Notes: a model not told the origin generated them from the letters alone. DNA of 64,000 bases from Mucilaginibacter gracilis (GCF_003633615.1 NZ_RBKU01000001.1:2108001-2172000), one strand, 5' to 3'; numbered from the stretch's first letter, positions 34,054 through 47,101 are shown. A program made the numbers and translations.

Positions 34054-34079
34054 GTTTTATGAATACTCCTAACCGCACC

Positions 34080-35507
34080 CTATTGGCTTTTTAAGGGTAA
34101 GCTAAACCAAAAAGTTGAGCCCTGGTTCTCAGTGCTTTCAACACCTATTTTGCCGTTGTGCAGTTCAATTATCTGCGCACAAATAAACAATCCTAAACCA
34201 AGTCCCTGGAAATTTTTTCGCGATTCTCCGTCAGCGCGATAAAACCTTGCAAAAATTTTATCGATTTCTTTTTGCGGAATTCCAATGCCTTTATCATGTA
34301 CCATCACTTTAATTTTATCGCCTTCAACTTGAGATGATACATTGATCTCGTCGGCATCGGGCGAATACTTTATAGCGTTTGATATTAAATTGATTATAAC
34401 CTGGCTTATGCGTTCCCTATCGCCCAAAACACTGGCATTGTCATTAAGGTTAGTGCTTATTACATGTTTTTTAGTGGTTTGCTGTAATGAATCAACAATT
34501 TCGGTAACAAGCATGTTAAATTCAAACGGCCTGACGTTGAGCACCAACTTTTTTTGCTGCAGGCTGGTAACATCCAGCAGGTTGGTAACCATTTGTATAA
34601 CCTTGCTTACCTGCATTTCAATTTTATTAATAATGCTCAACGATGTTTGGTCGGTGCCATCCTTAAAGCGGCTTTGTAGCACCTGGGTGTAGGCCTTTAA
34701 GCTGGTTAAGGGCGTTTTAAGTTCGTGAGACGCGATGCTGATAAAATCTTCGCGAATTTTATCGTCTGTAATACGGCTGTTTATATCTGTAAAATTAGCA
34801 ATAATCGCGTTGATAGGACGCTCGCCCAATAGGTTTGTCATTTTACTTTCAATCCATATCCAGTGGCCGTTTTTGTGTTTCATTCGGTGTTGCATCGTAA
34901 TATGCTTACCCGGGTGTGCCGCAAAGCGATAAAATTGCTCCTTTATTTCCAAGGCTTCGTTAGGGTGAAGTAGTTGCCACGAGGGTAGGTTGATAAATTC
35001 TTCGTCGGTATAACCTATAATTTTTTGTACCGATGGGCTGCAGTAGGTAATGTGGCCTCCGGCATTAATGGTGATGATGCCTTCGGAGCTTTGTTCAACC
35101 AGAGCTCTAAAGCGGAGGTCTTTTTCGCTATTAAGTGTAAAGGCCTTTGTTAAGGCGTTGCTTAACACTATTAATAAACCGCATTCTATTACAAATAGTA
35201 AAAGCTGAGCAATAGCTTCGGGGTTAGGGCTGAAGGCGTTATACGGAACAATAAAAAATACATTAGCCAACACGCCCGATAGTAGCGTAACCCCAATTGC
35301 CGGGCCCCTACCAAAATACCGGGAGGCAATAATTACAATGCCAAAATATAGCAAAAAAGGTGTTTGATACCCTACATAGTTAATAAACTCTATTTTAATA
35401 ATGGTTACTAATACGGTAAGCAATAGCGGCACCCCGTACTTAATGTAAAAAGGCCCCTTTGCTACCGATGAATCATTATTAAAGTACAATTTTCTAAAGT
35501 CGGGCAT
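34080..35507 (-). CDS. Membrane sensor histidine kinase with DUF4118 and PAS domains
   Basis: 475 residues. It has an N-terminal DUF4118-like region with four membrane helices (about 25-120; KdpD-like), a PAS domain (about 130-245, with EGIITINAGGHITYCSPS), HisKA with the phosphorylated His261 in SIASHELKTPLTSLK, and HATPase_c with NLISNAIKYSP (N box), DKGIGIPQKEIDKIF (G1) and GLGLGLFIC (G2). No response-regulator gene adjoins it, so it is an orphan kinase. The signal is unknown. Confidence 0.92.
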   Translation of the reverse strand: MPDFRKLYFNNDSSVAKGPFYIKYGVPLLLTVLVTIIKIEFINYVGYQTPFLLYFGIVIIASRYFGRGPAIGVTLLSGVLANVFFIVPYNAFSPNPEAIAQLLLFVIECGLLIVLSNALTKAFTLNSEKDLRFRALVEQSSEGIITINAGGHITYCSPSVQKIIGYTDEEFINLPSWQLLHPNEALEIKEQFYRFAAHPGKHITMQHRMKHKNGHWIWIESKMTNLLGERPINAIIANFTDINSRITDDKIREDFISIASHELKTPLTSLKAYTQVLQSRFKDGTDQTSLSIINKIEMQVSKVIQMVTNLLDVTSLQQKKLVLNVRPFEFNMLVTEIVDSLQQTTKKHVISTNLNDNASVLGDRERISQVIINLISNAIKYSPDADEINVSSQVEGDKIKVMVHDKGIGIPQKEIDKIFARFYRADGESRKNFQGLGLGLFICAQIIELHNGKIGVESTENQGSTFWFSLPLKSQ

Positions 35508-35682
35508 AAAAGTAAACTTAACAGCAATTTTTTAAGGTAATAGTACGATATGAATGTAAAACTTTTTACAATTAATAAATCAAGATATTTCAAAATCGTT
35601 AATTTGATTATTGGCGGTGCTTTAGCAGCGTAAGCAAAATGTGGTTATCTTTACCATTGCTAAAATTAGCGCTTTACATCAC

Positions 35683-37356
35683 ATGGATAAAACTAATACG
35701 GCCAATACTAATAAATGGTTATACGCTTTTGTTGGATTGGCGGTTTTATTAAACTTTAGCGGACTGTTTGTTCCCATCATTGCGCCCGACGGTGCTTTGT
35801 ATGCCGGTATTGCCAAAAGTATGGTAATGCGCAATAATTACATCGACTTATTTGCCGAAGGCCGAGACTGGCTTGATAAGCCGCATTTTCCGTTCTGGAT
35901 GGCTGCTTTGTCATTTAAATGTTTCGGTTTTACAACCTGGGCTTATAAACTGCCGGCCATTTTGTTTTTGATGATGGGTGCGCGTTACACCTATTTACTT
36001 GCCCAAAATTTATATAACAGCGAAGTAGCTTTATGGGCGGTATTAATATTGTTAACTGCCCAGCATATTGTAATATCAAACCAGGATGTACGTGCCGAAC
36101 CGTATTTAACGGGGCTAATTATTGCTTCGGTATATCACTTTTATAAGGCAAACATAAACAATGGCTTACTGCACCTGGTTATAGGCGCACTGTTTGCAGC
36201 CTGCGCTTTGATGACAAAGGGCATGTTTGCCCTCATTCCAATTTGTGGGGCAATTGCCGGAGAACTCATCATTAAGCAACAATGGAAACAGCTGTTTAGC
36301 TGGAAATGGTTGTTGGCGGCAGCACTCATATTAATTTTCATCCTGCCCGAATTATATTGCTTGCGCGAACAATTTGATTTGCATCCCGAAAAAGTGGTTT
36401 TTGGTCATCATAATGTATCGGGCATCCGATTCTTTTTTTGGGATAGTCAGTTTGGCCGCTTTTTTAATACCGGCCCCATAAAGGGCCATGGCGATATCAC
36501 CTTTTTTATCCATACCACGTTGTGGGCCTTTTTACCCTGGTCATTACTGTTATTCGCAGCAGTTTTTCAGTTTTTTAAGCGTAATGCAAAAAATGTGCAG
36601 GGTGCCGAATGGTACTGTATCAGCGGTTTTTTGCTTACCTTTTTGGTGTTTTCGGCATCAAAGTTTCAGCTTCCGTTTTACACCAATATCATTTTCCCAT
36701 TTTATGCAATTATAACAGCCCAATATTTATTAGGTGTGGTACAAGCCAGCAGCATAAAAGCTATTAAGGTAGTACAAACGGTAATTGTTGCACTGCTATT
36801 AGCATTGGTTGTGGTTTTGCAATACTTTTTCCGCTCAAATTTTGTTAACTGGTTGGTAGGCTTTGTGCTGCTTGGCCTGGTTGTTTTGCTAATTGTACTG
36901 CCCATGCGGCTTACGCTGCTGGGGTACCAAAAAGTTGCCATATGTACCTTGCTTGCCGCTTTTATAGTTAACCTGTATTTAAACCTGGTATTTTATCCGG
37001 CTCTGCTAAAATATCAATCGGGCAGTGAGGCTGCTGTGTGGATTAATCAAAATAATCCGGAAAAATTGCCTGTTGTACAATGCATCCATGTAAATGATTA
37101 TGGCTACCCGTTGGAGTTTTACCTTAACCAGCCACTTTACACCGTTGACGAAAACGGAACCGGTACCTTGCCGGCTAAACCCTTTTTAATGTATGCATAC
37201 CCTAACAATATAGCATTTTTAAAAACAAAAGGCTGGCAAATAAGTCCTGTTAAAACTTTTGAAAGGTATTGGATAACACGCCTAAAACCTGCTTTTTTAA
37301 ATGCCAAAACCAGGCAAAGCACCCTCGAACAAGTTGATTTAGTATTGGTGAAGTGA
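35683..37356 (+). CDS. GT39/ArnT-like integral membrane glycosyltransferase
   Basis: 557 residues from the ATG at 35683. About eleven membrane helices and a C-terminal soluble part. The PMT/ArnT pattern is present: an acidic pair in the first periplasmic loop (IIAPDGALYAGIAKSM), DWLDKPHFPFW near 60 and QDVRAEPYL near 130. Such enzymes move sugars from polyprenyl phosphate to lipid A or proteins at the periplasmic face. The ATG at 35683 is preferred to an in-frame GTG at 35641. The donor and acceptor are unknown. Confidence 0.88.
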   Translation: MDKTNTANTNKWLYAFVGLAVLLNFSGLFVPIIAPDGALYAGIAKSMVMRNNYIDLFAEGRDWLDKPHFPFWMAALSFKCFGFTTWAYKLPAILFLMMGARYTYLLAQNLYNSEVALWAVLILLTAQHIVISNQDVRAEPYLTGLIIASVYHFYKANINNGLLHLVIGALFAACALMTKGMFALIPICGAIAGELIIKQQWKQLFSWKWLLAAALILIFILPELYCLREQFDLHPEKVVFGHHNVSGIRFFFWDSQFGRFFNTGPIKGHGDITFFIHTTLWAFLPWSLLLFAAVFQFFKRNAKNVQGAEWYCISGFLLTFLVFSASKFQLPFYTNIIFPFYAIITAQYLLGVVQASSIKAIKVVQTVIVALLLALVVVLQYFFRSNFVNWLVGFVLLGLVVLLIVLPMRLTLLGYQKVAICTLLAAFIVNLYLNLVFYPALLKYQSGSEAAVWINQNNPEKLPVVQCIHVNDYGYPLEFYLNQPLYTVDENGTGTLPAKPFLMYAYPNNIAFLKTKGWQISPVKTFERYWITRLKPAFLNAKTRQSTLEQVDLVLVK

Positions 37357-37454
37357 ACAAGTAATTGTTAGGTCAAATTGTATTAACGGGTGGCAAATTC
37401 ATACCGTCTGTAAGTCCAATTCGTTTCATGAATATAAAAACGTGGTAGCTTGTA

Positions 37455-38033
37455 TTACGACTTCATTTTTTTGAGCAGGTTTTCTATAACCTTGGCAAAA
37501 TGAGTGTGCTCCAATTGTTGTCCCTTAAATTTTATCATTTCCAGGTCGTCGTCGGGTTCTATTTTAAACTTGGATTGGTGTATCATCTCCCCTTCGTCAA
37601 AATGCTCGTTCACAAAATGAATGGTAATGCCCGATTCTTCTTCCTTTGCAGCCAATATAGCTTTATGAACCCTATCGCCATACATGCCCTTACCGCCGTA
37701 TTTTGGCAGTAATGACGGGTGGATATTAATTATTTTATTGGGAAATGCCTGTAGTAACGATTGTGGTATGAGCCATAAAAAGCCGGCCAGTACAATAAGG
37801 TCAATTTGTAGGTTTTTTAGCAGGCGTATAACATCATCACTATGGTAAAACTCTTGTTTATCAAAAAGATGCGACGGGATTTCAAAGTTATCGGCACGCT
37901 GCAAAACGTAAGCTTCGGGGTTATTGGTTAAAATAAGCACCACTTCGGCAACGGAGTTGTTTTTAAAATGCTCCATAATTTTTTGAGCATTTGAACCAGA
38001 GCCGGAAGCAAAAATAGCGATACGTTTTTTCAA
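37455..38033 (-). CDS. purN: Phosphoribosylglycinamide formyltransferase
   Basis: 192-residue GAR transformylase of de novo purine synthesis, using 10-formyltetrahydrofolate. The catalytic residues Asn103, His105 and Asp146 lie in INIHPSLLPKYGGKG and HFDEGEMIHQ. The phosphate loop is FASGSGSNAQ at the start. The gene is monocistronic. Confidence 0.96.
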   Translation of the reverse strand: MKKRIAIFASGSGSNAQKIMEHFKNNSVAEVVLILTNNPEAYVLQRADNFEIPSHLFDKQEFYHSDDVIRLLKNLQIDLIVLAGFLWLIPQSLLQAFPNKIINIHPSLLPKYGGKGMYGDRVHKAILAAKEEESGITIHFVNEHFDEGEMIHQSKFKIEPDDDLEMIKFKGQQLEHTHFAKVIENLLKKMKS

Positions 38034-38107
38034 GTAGTTTGGTGTTTAGATATACTTGTTAAATATAAAAATGGATATTTCTAAGATATGCATTTTTGTT
38101 AATATTA

Positions 38108-38635
38108 TTAATTACTGCAAGTTGTACAATGTACAAAGGCATAACGCGTAATTACCCGTCTTGTTTTTGATGTATAATAAGGGCTGGTATCGCCGGTTTG
38201 TAAAACAAAAGAATACTGCCCCAAATTGATGATTTGAGCGTTTGTAAACACCGATGCAGGCTTTGTAACTACAACACCTTTGGCAGTATCCTGTGCGGCC
38301 AGCGTGGTTTGTAATATCAAATCGTTAGAGGCTAATTGCCATGTGCCTGCCGAACTTTGGGTAATACAATGGTAATTGCTGTATGTGCAGGAGTTGTTGT
38401 TGTTAAACTTAAAAAGTTGGTTAAGGCCGCAATTAGTATTTAGGGTATCGGTTCTTTTAAGCGTATCGCCAACAAAGGTTTGTGTTTGTACTGCCGCTAA
38501 TTGCCATGTTCCGTTGGTTAAAAAATAGGCAACGGTGTCGCTGTTATCTTTTTTGCATGAGTTAACCAGCAAAGTGCCGCATATTACCGCCAGCAATAAA
38601 AAAAAAGGAATTTTGTATTTTATAAGTAAGCGCAC
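38108..38635 (-). CDS. Lipocalin-like lipoprotein
   Basis: 175 residues, starting at a GTG. The signal (FFLLLAVICGTLLVNSC) lipidates Cys27. The mature part starts with a lipocalin-like motif (LTNGTWQLAAVQTQTF) and has two repeats of the type GTWQLASNDLIL, a pattern of Bacteroidota lipocalin-family lipoproteins. A TACTTTTG box ends 4 nt before the GTG, which supports the start and implies a leaderless mRNA. The ligand is unknown. Confidence 0.75.
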   Translation of the reverse strand: MRLLIKYKIPFFLLLAVICGTLLVNSCKKDNSDTVAYFLTNGTWQLAAVQTQTFVGDTLKRTDTLNTNCGLNQLFKFNNNNSCTYSNYHCITQSSAGTWQLASNDLILQTTLAAQDTAKGVVVTKPASVFTNAQIINLGQYSFVLQTGDTSPYYTSKTRRVITRYAFVHCTTCSN

Positions 38636-38639
38636 ACTT

Positions 38640-38647
38640 CAAAAGTA
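38640..38647 (-). promoter_or_regulatory. -7 promoter box of the lipocalin-like gene
   Basis: On the minus strand TACTTTTG is followed by 4 nt and the GTG start at 38635. Confidence 0.5.
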
Positions 38648-38760
38648 TAAAAAACCTGCCGTAATAACCGGAGGCGTCTGGTTATTATTTCAAAATCACA
38701 AGCAGTTGGCGGCTCATTTGTTTGCCCCGTATGCCAAATGGTACTTATGTAATTAACAAA

Positions 38761-38797
38761 AAACCCGGTAGCTTGTTACAAAGCAGCCGGGTTTTTG
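38761..38797 (-). terminator. Terminator of the bamD-rpoZ operon
   Basis: AAACCCGG and CCGGGTTT form a stem with further pairing inside, with an A run at the left edge (a T run on the minus strand). It lies 26 nt past the rpoZ stop. Confidence 0.7.
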
Positions 38798-38822
38798 GGT
38801 TAACAAACCTTAATTATAAGGT

Positions 38823-39155
38823 TTATTGTTGCTCTTTAGCAGGGTTACGGTAGTAAACCTTGTTCTCTAAAAACTCCTGAACGGCTACTAATGATGCTTT
38901 AGGCAATCTTTCGTAGTGTTTAGATATTTCAATCTGCTCGCGGTTTTCAAAAATCTCTTCCAGGTTGTCGTTAGATGAAGCAAATTCCGAAAGTTTTTGG
39001 TGTAACTCTTCCTTAACGTTGTTTGATATCTGGTTAGCTCTTTTGGCCATAATTACGATCGATTCGTAAATATTATCAGTTTGCACATCCAGTTCACGCA
39101 AATCGCGGGTTATGGTGCTGCTTGCCACAGTTGGCTTGTTGGTAACGTTTGTCAT
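38823..39155 (-). CDS. rpoZ: DNA-directed RNA polymerase omega subunit, Bacteroidota type
   Basis: 110 residues. The core SSTITRDLRELD then NIYESIVIMAKRANQISNNV matches the omega/Rpb6 fold. The C-terminus (LVAVQEFLENKVYYRNP) is the usual Bacteroidota extension. Omega stabilises assembly of the beta' subunit. It follows bamD by 21 bp and is likely co-transcribed with it, an arrangement common in this phylum. Confidence 0.93.
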   Translation of the reverse strand: MTNVTNKPTVASSTITRDLRELDVQTDNIYESIVIMAKRANQISNNVKEELHQKLSEFASSNDNLEEIFENREQIEISKHYERLPKASLVAVQEFLENKVYYRNPAKEQQ

Positions 39156-39176
39156 TTCTATTGGGATTTTACTTTA

Positions 39177-40097
39177 TTACTTCTTTTTTGTAGTAGTATC
39201 TTGTTGTGCCTGTGGCGATAATTTGTACTTTTCGGCTTGTATCTTTTTGTACAAACGTTCGTTAGTAGCCGCCTCGGCTAAATAGCGCCTTGTGGCAATA
39301 ATGCCCTGCTCGCTTTGTTTTTTTAATTGTTCAGCATCTTTTAAATACTTGCTGGTTGGAAATTTCTCGGTAAACTGCTGGCTATAAGTAATAGCGGTAT
39401 TGTAGCGATCTTCCTGTTTTACTTCAAAACTGTTTTTAGCATACAAATATTGTGCCTTAACGGTTAAATATTCCATTTCTTCGGCATATTTGGTATCCGG
39501 ATAATCGCGCAGCGAGTTGCCGAATGCAATAACCGCCGATTGATAATCGCCGATAGTTAAATAAAGCTTGGAGTTATTGTATGATTTTGTTTCAAGCTTA
39601 TCCCTTAAATTTTGTATCAGTTTGCTTGCTTCGGCTACGCGTTCGCTCTTCGGGTATAAATTGATAAATAACTGCATGGCATCAATAGCCTTTTGCGTAT
39701 TTTCCTGATCGAGCGAAAAATTTGGCGAATCGAGATAGTAGCAATAGGCCGACATGTAGCGGCACTCCTCGGTACGGCTGCTATTAGGATAGCTATCGGC
39801 AAAAACCTTAAAGTGGTACCTGGCCGATGTAAAATCTTTCAAATAGTAATTGGTATACGCATAGTAATAGTACAATTCTTCGGCGTCACTTTGTCCGCGA
39901 TAGCGTTGTACCAGGTCATCAAACAATTCCAGCGCCTTGCCAAAATCTTTTTTATGGTAGTATTTAATACCTTCCTGGTATTTTTTAGCGTTGTCGTTAC
40001 TGGCTTTAAGTCTTTCAAACTTGCTTTTGCAACCTGCAACAGCAATAAATAGCACAATTAATAGGCTGCCAATAAGGGCTTTTTGTTTTTTAAACAT
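39177..40097 (-). CDS. bamD: Outer-membrane assembly lipoprotein BamD
   Basis: 306 residues from the ATG at 40097. The lipobox VAGC gives lipidated Cys23; TPR repeats follow (YYHKKDFGKALELFDDLVQR, YYLKDFTSARYHFKVFADSY and AEEMEYLTVKAQYLYAKNSF). BamD works with BamA to insert beta-barrel proteins. An upstream in-frame TTG at 40115 would add six residues, but the -7 box at 40102-40109 lies between it and the ATG, so the ATG is the start. Confidence 0.92.
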   Translation of the reverse strand: MFKKQKALIGSLLIVLFIAVAGCKSKFERLKASNDNAKKYQEGIKYYHKKDFGKALELFDDLVQRYRGQSDAEELYYYYAYTNYYLKDFTSARYHFKVFADSYPNSSRTEECRYMSAYCYYLDSPNFSLDQENTQKAIDAMQLFINLYPKSERVAEASKLIQNLRDKLETKSYNNSKLYLTIGDYQSAVIAFGNSLRDYPDTKYAEEMEYLTVKAQYLYAKNSFEVKQEDRYNTAITYSQQFTEKFPTSKYLKDAEQLKKQSEQGIIATRRYLAEAATNERLYKKIQAEKYKLSPQAQQDTTTKKK

Positions 40098-40101
40098 CCT
40101 G

Positions 40102-40109
40102 CAAAGATA
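40102..40109 (-). promoter_or_regulatory. -7 promoter box of bamD-rpoZ
   Basis: Minus strand TATCTTTG followed by CAGG and ATG. The 4-nt gap indicates a leaderless or nearly leaderless mRNA and decides the bamD start. Confidence 0.6.
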
Positions 40110-40765
40110 TATCAATAATGTAAATCAGTCAATTATTTATTTCGGTGCAATATAAAAGGGTTTTTTTACATAAAATTCGCCAAAACTAGCATTTAACATT
40201 TTTTAACGCTAAGGCATAAAAACTGCAATTTGTAGGCAGCACCGAGATTTATGTAGCACAGCTATTTGTTCATCTTGCTGCCATTATTATAACTGGCTTT
40301 CCCTCGGTCTTGCGTTATACTATAATATAGGTTGTTAAACTTACCTCTATTAGTGCAACAACATTAATCTGTGCTCTTAAAAGCATCCCAACAAAAATAT
40401 GCATTAATTACACACAAGCCAGCTTTGGTGTACACTATATATACTGTATATCAAACAGGCGGGTATACCTATATAGAGTATGCTCAACATAAGCCGGTAG
40501 CTACTAAACGTAAAGCCCATTATATAGGTATAGCTACATAATTACACAATAGCCCAGCTTTGGTATACAGTATATATAGTATACAAGAGTGGCCTATGAA
40601 CTTAATAGCCCATTATCAGGCCGAAATACGTGTACAAGTCATGCATTTTATTAGTTTCCCAGCAATTAGTTGGCAGGGAGCATGGTAGATGTGTATTAAT
40701 TTAAAAATGAATAGTATTGATAATGAATGGATTGGTTTAAATAGTAGAAATAAGGACAAAATAGG
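40110..40765. other. AT-rich non-coding region upstream of the rRNA promoters
   Basis: No gene is seen. It contains a pair of imperfect direct repeats (40407-40450 and 40541-40584) sharing AGCTTTGGT(G/A)TACA and a run of TATATATA. Between them lies an inverted pair (ATACCTATATA and TATATAGGTAT). The rest is low-complexity AT-rich DNA, as often seen upstream of strong promoters. Confidence 0.6.
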
Positions 40766-40795
40766 TTGCATGTTTGAGAAAAGTAAGTACCTTTG
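40766..40795 (+). promoter_or_regulatory. rRNA promoter P1
   Basis: TTG at 40766-40768, a 19-nt spacer and TACCTTTG at 40788-40795, followed by CAACCCGCAAACGA, which recurs after P2. Confidence 0.7.
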
Positions 40796-40957
40796 CAACC
40801 CGCAAACGAAATAGCGGAAAGTTCTTAAAAAAGCAGGCAAGGAGTTAAATTAAAGCAGTTTATGCTGTGTAGGTTTAACAAAGAATAGTTTAGCGGTTGC
40901 TACAGAAGAGATGTAGAGAGGTTAAAAACGGAGACAAATTTTTTATCAAAAAAAACA

Positions 40958-40989
40958 TTTGATAAAGATGAAAAAGATTCTTACCTTTG
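40958..40989 (+). promoter_or_regulatory. rRNA promoter P2
   Basis: TTTG at 40958-40961, a 20-nt spacer and TACCTTTG at 40982-40989, then CAACCCGCAAACGA as in P1. Confidence 0.75.
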
Positions 40990-41060
40990 CAACCCGCAAA
41001 CGAGGTGATAAAAAGGCCGAGTGATTGTGAAAAGGAGAAAAAAAATAAAAATTTATTTTC

Positions 41061-41090
41061 TTTGAAATAACAAAAAGGTTCTTACCTTTG
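41061..41090 (+). promoter_or_regulatory. rRNA promoter P3
   Basis: TTTG at 41061-41064, an 18-nt spacer and TACCTTTG at 41083-41090, the promoter nearest the 16S gene. About 295 nt of leader follow, including the 5' arm of the 16S processing stem. Confidence 0.75.
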
Positions 41091-41246
41091 CAGTCCCAAA
41101 AGAAACGAAGGTTTCGGATGGTAAAAAAAGAAGATACCGGAAGCGATTTCCGGGATTAAATAAAGCAGAAGATTTAAGCCTTACGGGGTTATAAATATAA
41201 AAGGCGAAGCGGGAAGCGGAGCCGAGAAAGTTCTTTAAGAGGAAGT

Positions 41247-41262
41247 AATAATGAATGTAGCG
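41247..41262 (+). other. 5' arm of the 16S rRNA processing stem
   Basis: AATAATGAATGTAGCG pairs with CGCTGCATTCATTATT at 42947-42962 beyond the 16S 3' end (one G:U). This is the expected RNase III-type stalk around pre-16S rRNA. Confidence 0.7.
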
Positions 41263-41385
41263 GAGTAGAATTCGAAAGGATACTACAAAGCGACAAAAAG
41301 GATAGCGAGAGATTATCTGTATAAAGATATATAATACAGAGATTCTACAAATAATAAAGTAGGGTCACGATTAAAACTTAAAATT

Positions 41386-42910
<1,525 letters not shown>

Positions 42911-43210
42911 GGAGCAGATAATCGCTCCTCGCTACTTTATAGCGCACGCTGCATTCATTATTTATTTTCTTTTTATAAAAAAACATTTAGTATCTGGTAT
43001 CGAGTATCAGGTATCAAGTATTGCGGAGATATTGAAAGATGTCTTGCTACTTGTTACTAATTACTTGGTGCTGTTACTATAAGAAACACCCAAAAGACAA
43101 GCCAATTGGTGGCTGTAACTTAAATGTAAGGTACAGGACTAAGTGGCAGTAGCAGTAGCAGCAGCACAGGCAAACCCTGCCCACTGCAACTGTAAACTGC
43201 GACTAAAAAT
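42911..43210 (+). other. 16S-tRNA-Ile spacer with structured repeats
   Basis: The spacer holds the 3' arm of the 16S stem (42947-42962), then GTATCAAGTA-type repeats (42990-43025) and their near-complement (43048-43070). These closely resemble the arms around the four-helix-bundle gene in the trp operon. AGTAGCAGTAGCAG repeats follow from 43144. No gene is present. Confidence 0.6.
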
Positions 43211-43285
43211 AGTCCGGTAGCTCAGTTTGGTTAGAGCACTACACTGATAATGTAGGGGTCAGCAGTTCAAATCTGCTCCGGACTA
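43211..43285 (+). tRNA. tRNA-Ile (GAT)
   Basis: A 75-nt cloverleaf: acceptor AGTCCGG / CCGGACT, D loop with AGCTCAGTTTGGTTAGAGC, anticodon stem CTACA / TGTAG around CTGATAA (anticodon GAT), and T arm with GTTCAAATC. The CCA end is not encoded. It sits in the rRNA spacer, the usual place. Confidence 0.96.
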
Positions 43286-43375
43286 CACTTTTGAGTTGCA
43301 GTAGCAGTAAAAAGTAGCAGTAATAACACTGCCACTGCCGCTAAGCACTGCAACTGATAAAGAAACTTGCCTTAA

Positions 43376-43449
43376 GGGGGATTAGCTCAGCTGGCTAGAG
43401 CACCTGCCTTGCACGCAGGGGGTCAACGGTTCGAATCCGTTATTCTCCA
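43376..43449 (+). tRNA. tRNA-Ala (TGC)
   Basis: A 74-nt cloverleaf: acceptor GGGGGAT / ATTCTCC (two G:U), D arm AGCTCAGCTGGCTAGAGC, anticodon loop CTTGCAC (TGC), and T arm GGTTCGAATCC. CCA is not encoded. Confidence 0.96.
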
Positions 43450-43454
43450 CGCTG

Positions 43455-43536
43455 CTTGAAAGAGTCAAGATGCAAGAATCAGGAAGCAAGACAAAAAGTC
43501 TTGGTTCGTGGCTCTTAACTCTTGCTTCTGCGAAGC
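43455..43536 (+). repeat. Imperfect hairpin of GCAAGAATC-type repeats
   Basis: Left part 43455-43492 (words like GCAAGAATC, GGAAGCAAGAC) is partly complementary to 43498-43536 (GTCTTGG, CTCTTGCTTC) across an AAAAA loop. The same word family forms the 3' end of rsmI at 53622-53671. Confidence 0.55.
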
Positions 43537-43548
43537 AAAACGTTCTTT

Positions 43549-43588
43549 GACATATTGGAAGAAGTAATTGAAAAAAGAGAAAACAACA
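43549..43588 (+). other. 5' arm of the 23S rRNA processing stem
   Basis: GACATATTGGAAGAAGTAAT and the following 20 nt pair with 46711-46753 downstream of 23S (shared blocks GAAGAAGTAATTGA and AAGAGAAAACAACA). This is the pre-23S stalk expected to be cut by RNase III. Confidence 0.8.
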
Positions 43589-43725
43589 GTAGAGACGTTG
43601 TTTGGCTTTAGAAGTTTACGGAATCAAAGGTAAAAAGGTAGTAATACCAATGAGCTGATGAACAAGTGAACCGATAAACGAACAACAATCAAAAAGCATA
43701 CTATACGAGCAAAAGGCGTATAAGT

Positions 43726-46603
<2,878 letters not shown>

Positions 46604-46617
46604 ATAGCAGGTATTTA

Positions 46618-46905
46618 TGGTTCATTAGTTCATTGGTCATTAGTTGATTGGTCTTAGCAATAAGAGCAGATTACAAATGAACAAATGACTAATGAACCGA
46701 AACACAAAGCTGTTGTTTTCTCTTAAATCAATTACTTCTTTCAATAATATGTCATTGTTTAATGGTTCATTAGTTAAGTTGTTCGTTGGTCATTAGTCCA
46801 AGAAGAATCATAAGCTTATCAACCTTAACAAATTAAAATATCAGTTCGGTAAACCAACGTTAGCAGATACGAATCCGCTAATGAACAAGTGAACCAATGA
46901 ACTAG
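46618..46905 (+). repeat. TTCATTAGTTCATTGG-type repeats between 23S and 5S
   Basis: Runs of the word (G/A)TTCATTAG or TTCATTGGTC occur at 46618-46655 and 46759-46801, and reverse-complement runs (AATGACTAATGAACC, AATGAACAAGTGAACCAATG) at 46672-46698 and 46878-46905. They form several hairpins. The 3' arm of the 23S stem lies at 46711-46753. A similar run (GATGAACAAGTGAACCGAT) precedes 23S near 43655. Confidence 0.6.
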
Positions 46906-46910
46906 CAATA

Positions 46911-47022
46911 TTCAGGTGCCTATATCGGCGGTGTCTACCTCTTCCCATTCCGAACAGAGAAGTCAAGCCCGCCAGAGCCGATGGTACTGCGGTAAAACGT
47001 GGGAGAGTAGGTCGGTGCCCAA
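46911..47022 (+). rRNA. rrf: 5S ribosomal RNA
   Basis: About 112 nt: helix I pairs GGTGCC with GGTGCC (two G:U), and the core CCTCTTCCCATTCCGAACAG and GGGAGAGTAGGTCGG are standard for 5S. It closes the operon and is followed by a terminator. Exact ends are estimated. Confidence 0.93.
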
Positions 47023-47030
47023 TCTTAATT

Positions 47031-47063
47031 AACCCTGTCAACGATAGTTGATGGGGTTTTTTG
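47031..47063 (+). terminator. rRNA operon terminator
   Basis: AACCCTGTCAAC / GTTGATGGGGTT with a GATA loop (two G:U) is followed by TTTTTTG. Confidence 0.85.
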
Positions 47064-47101
47064 TTGTAGGACGAGGCTATCTACAACAAACTGCAATACC
47101 A

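Noticed and set aside
42990..43070. GTATC-type repeats as a CRISPR array
   Set aside because: Units are only about 10 nt, run without spacers and are inverted; no cas genes are present.
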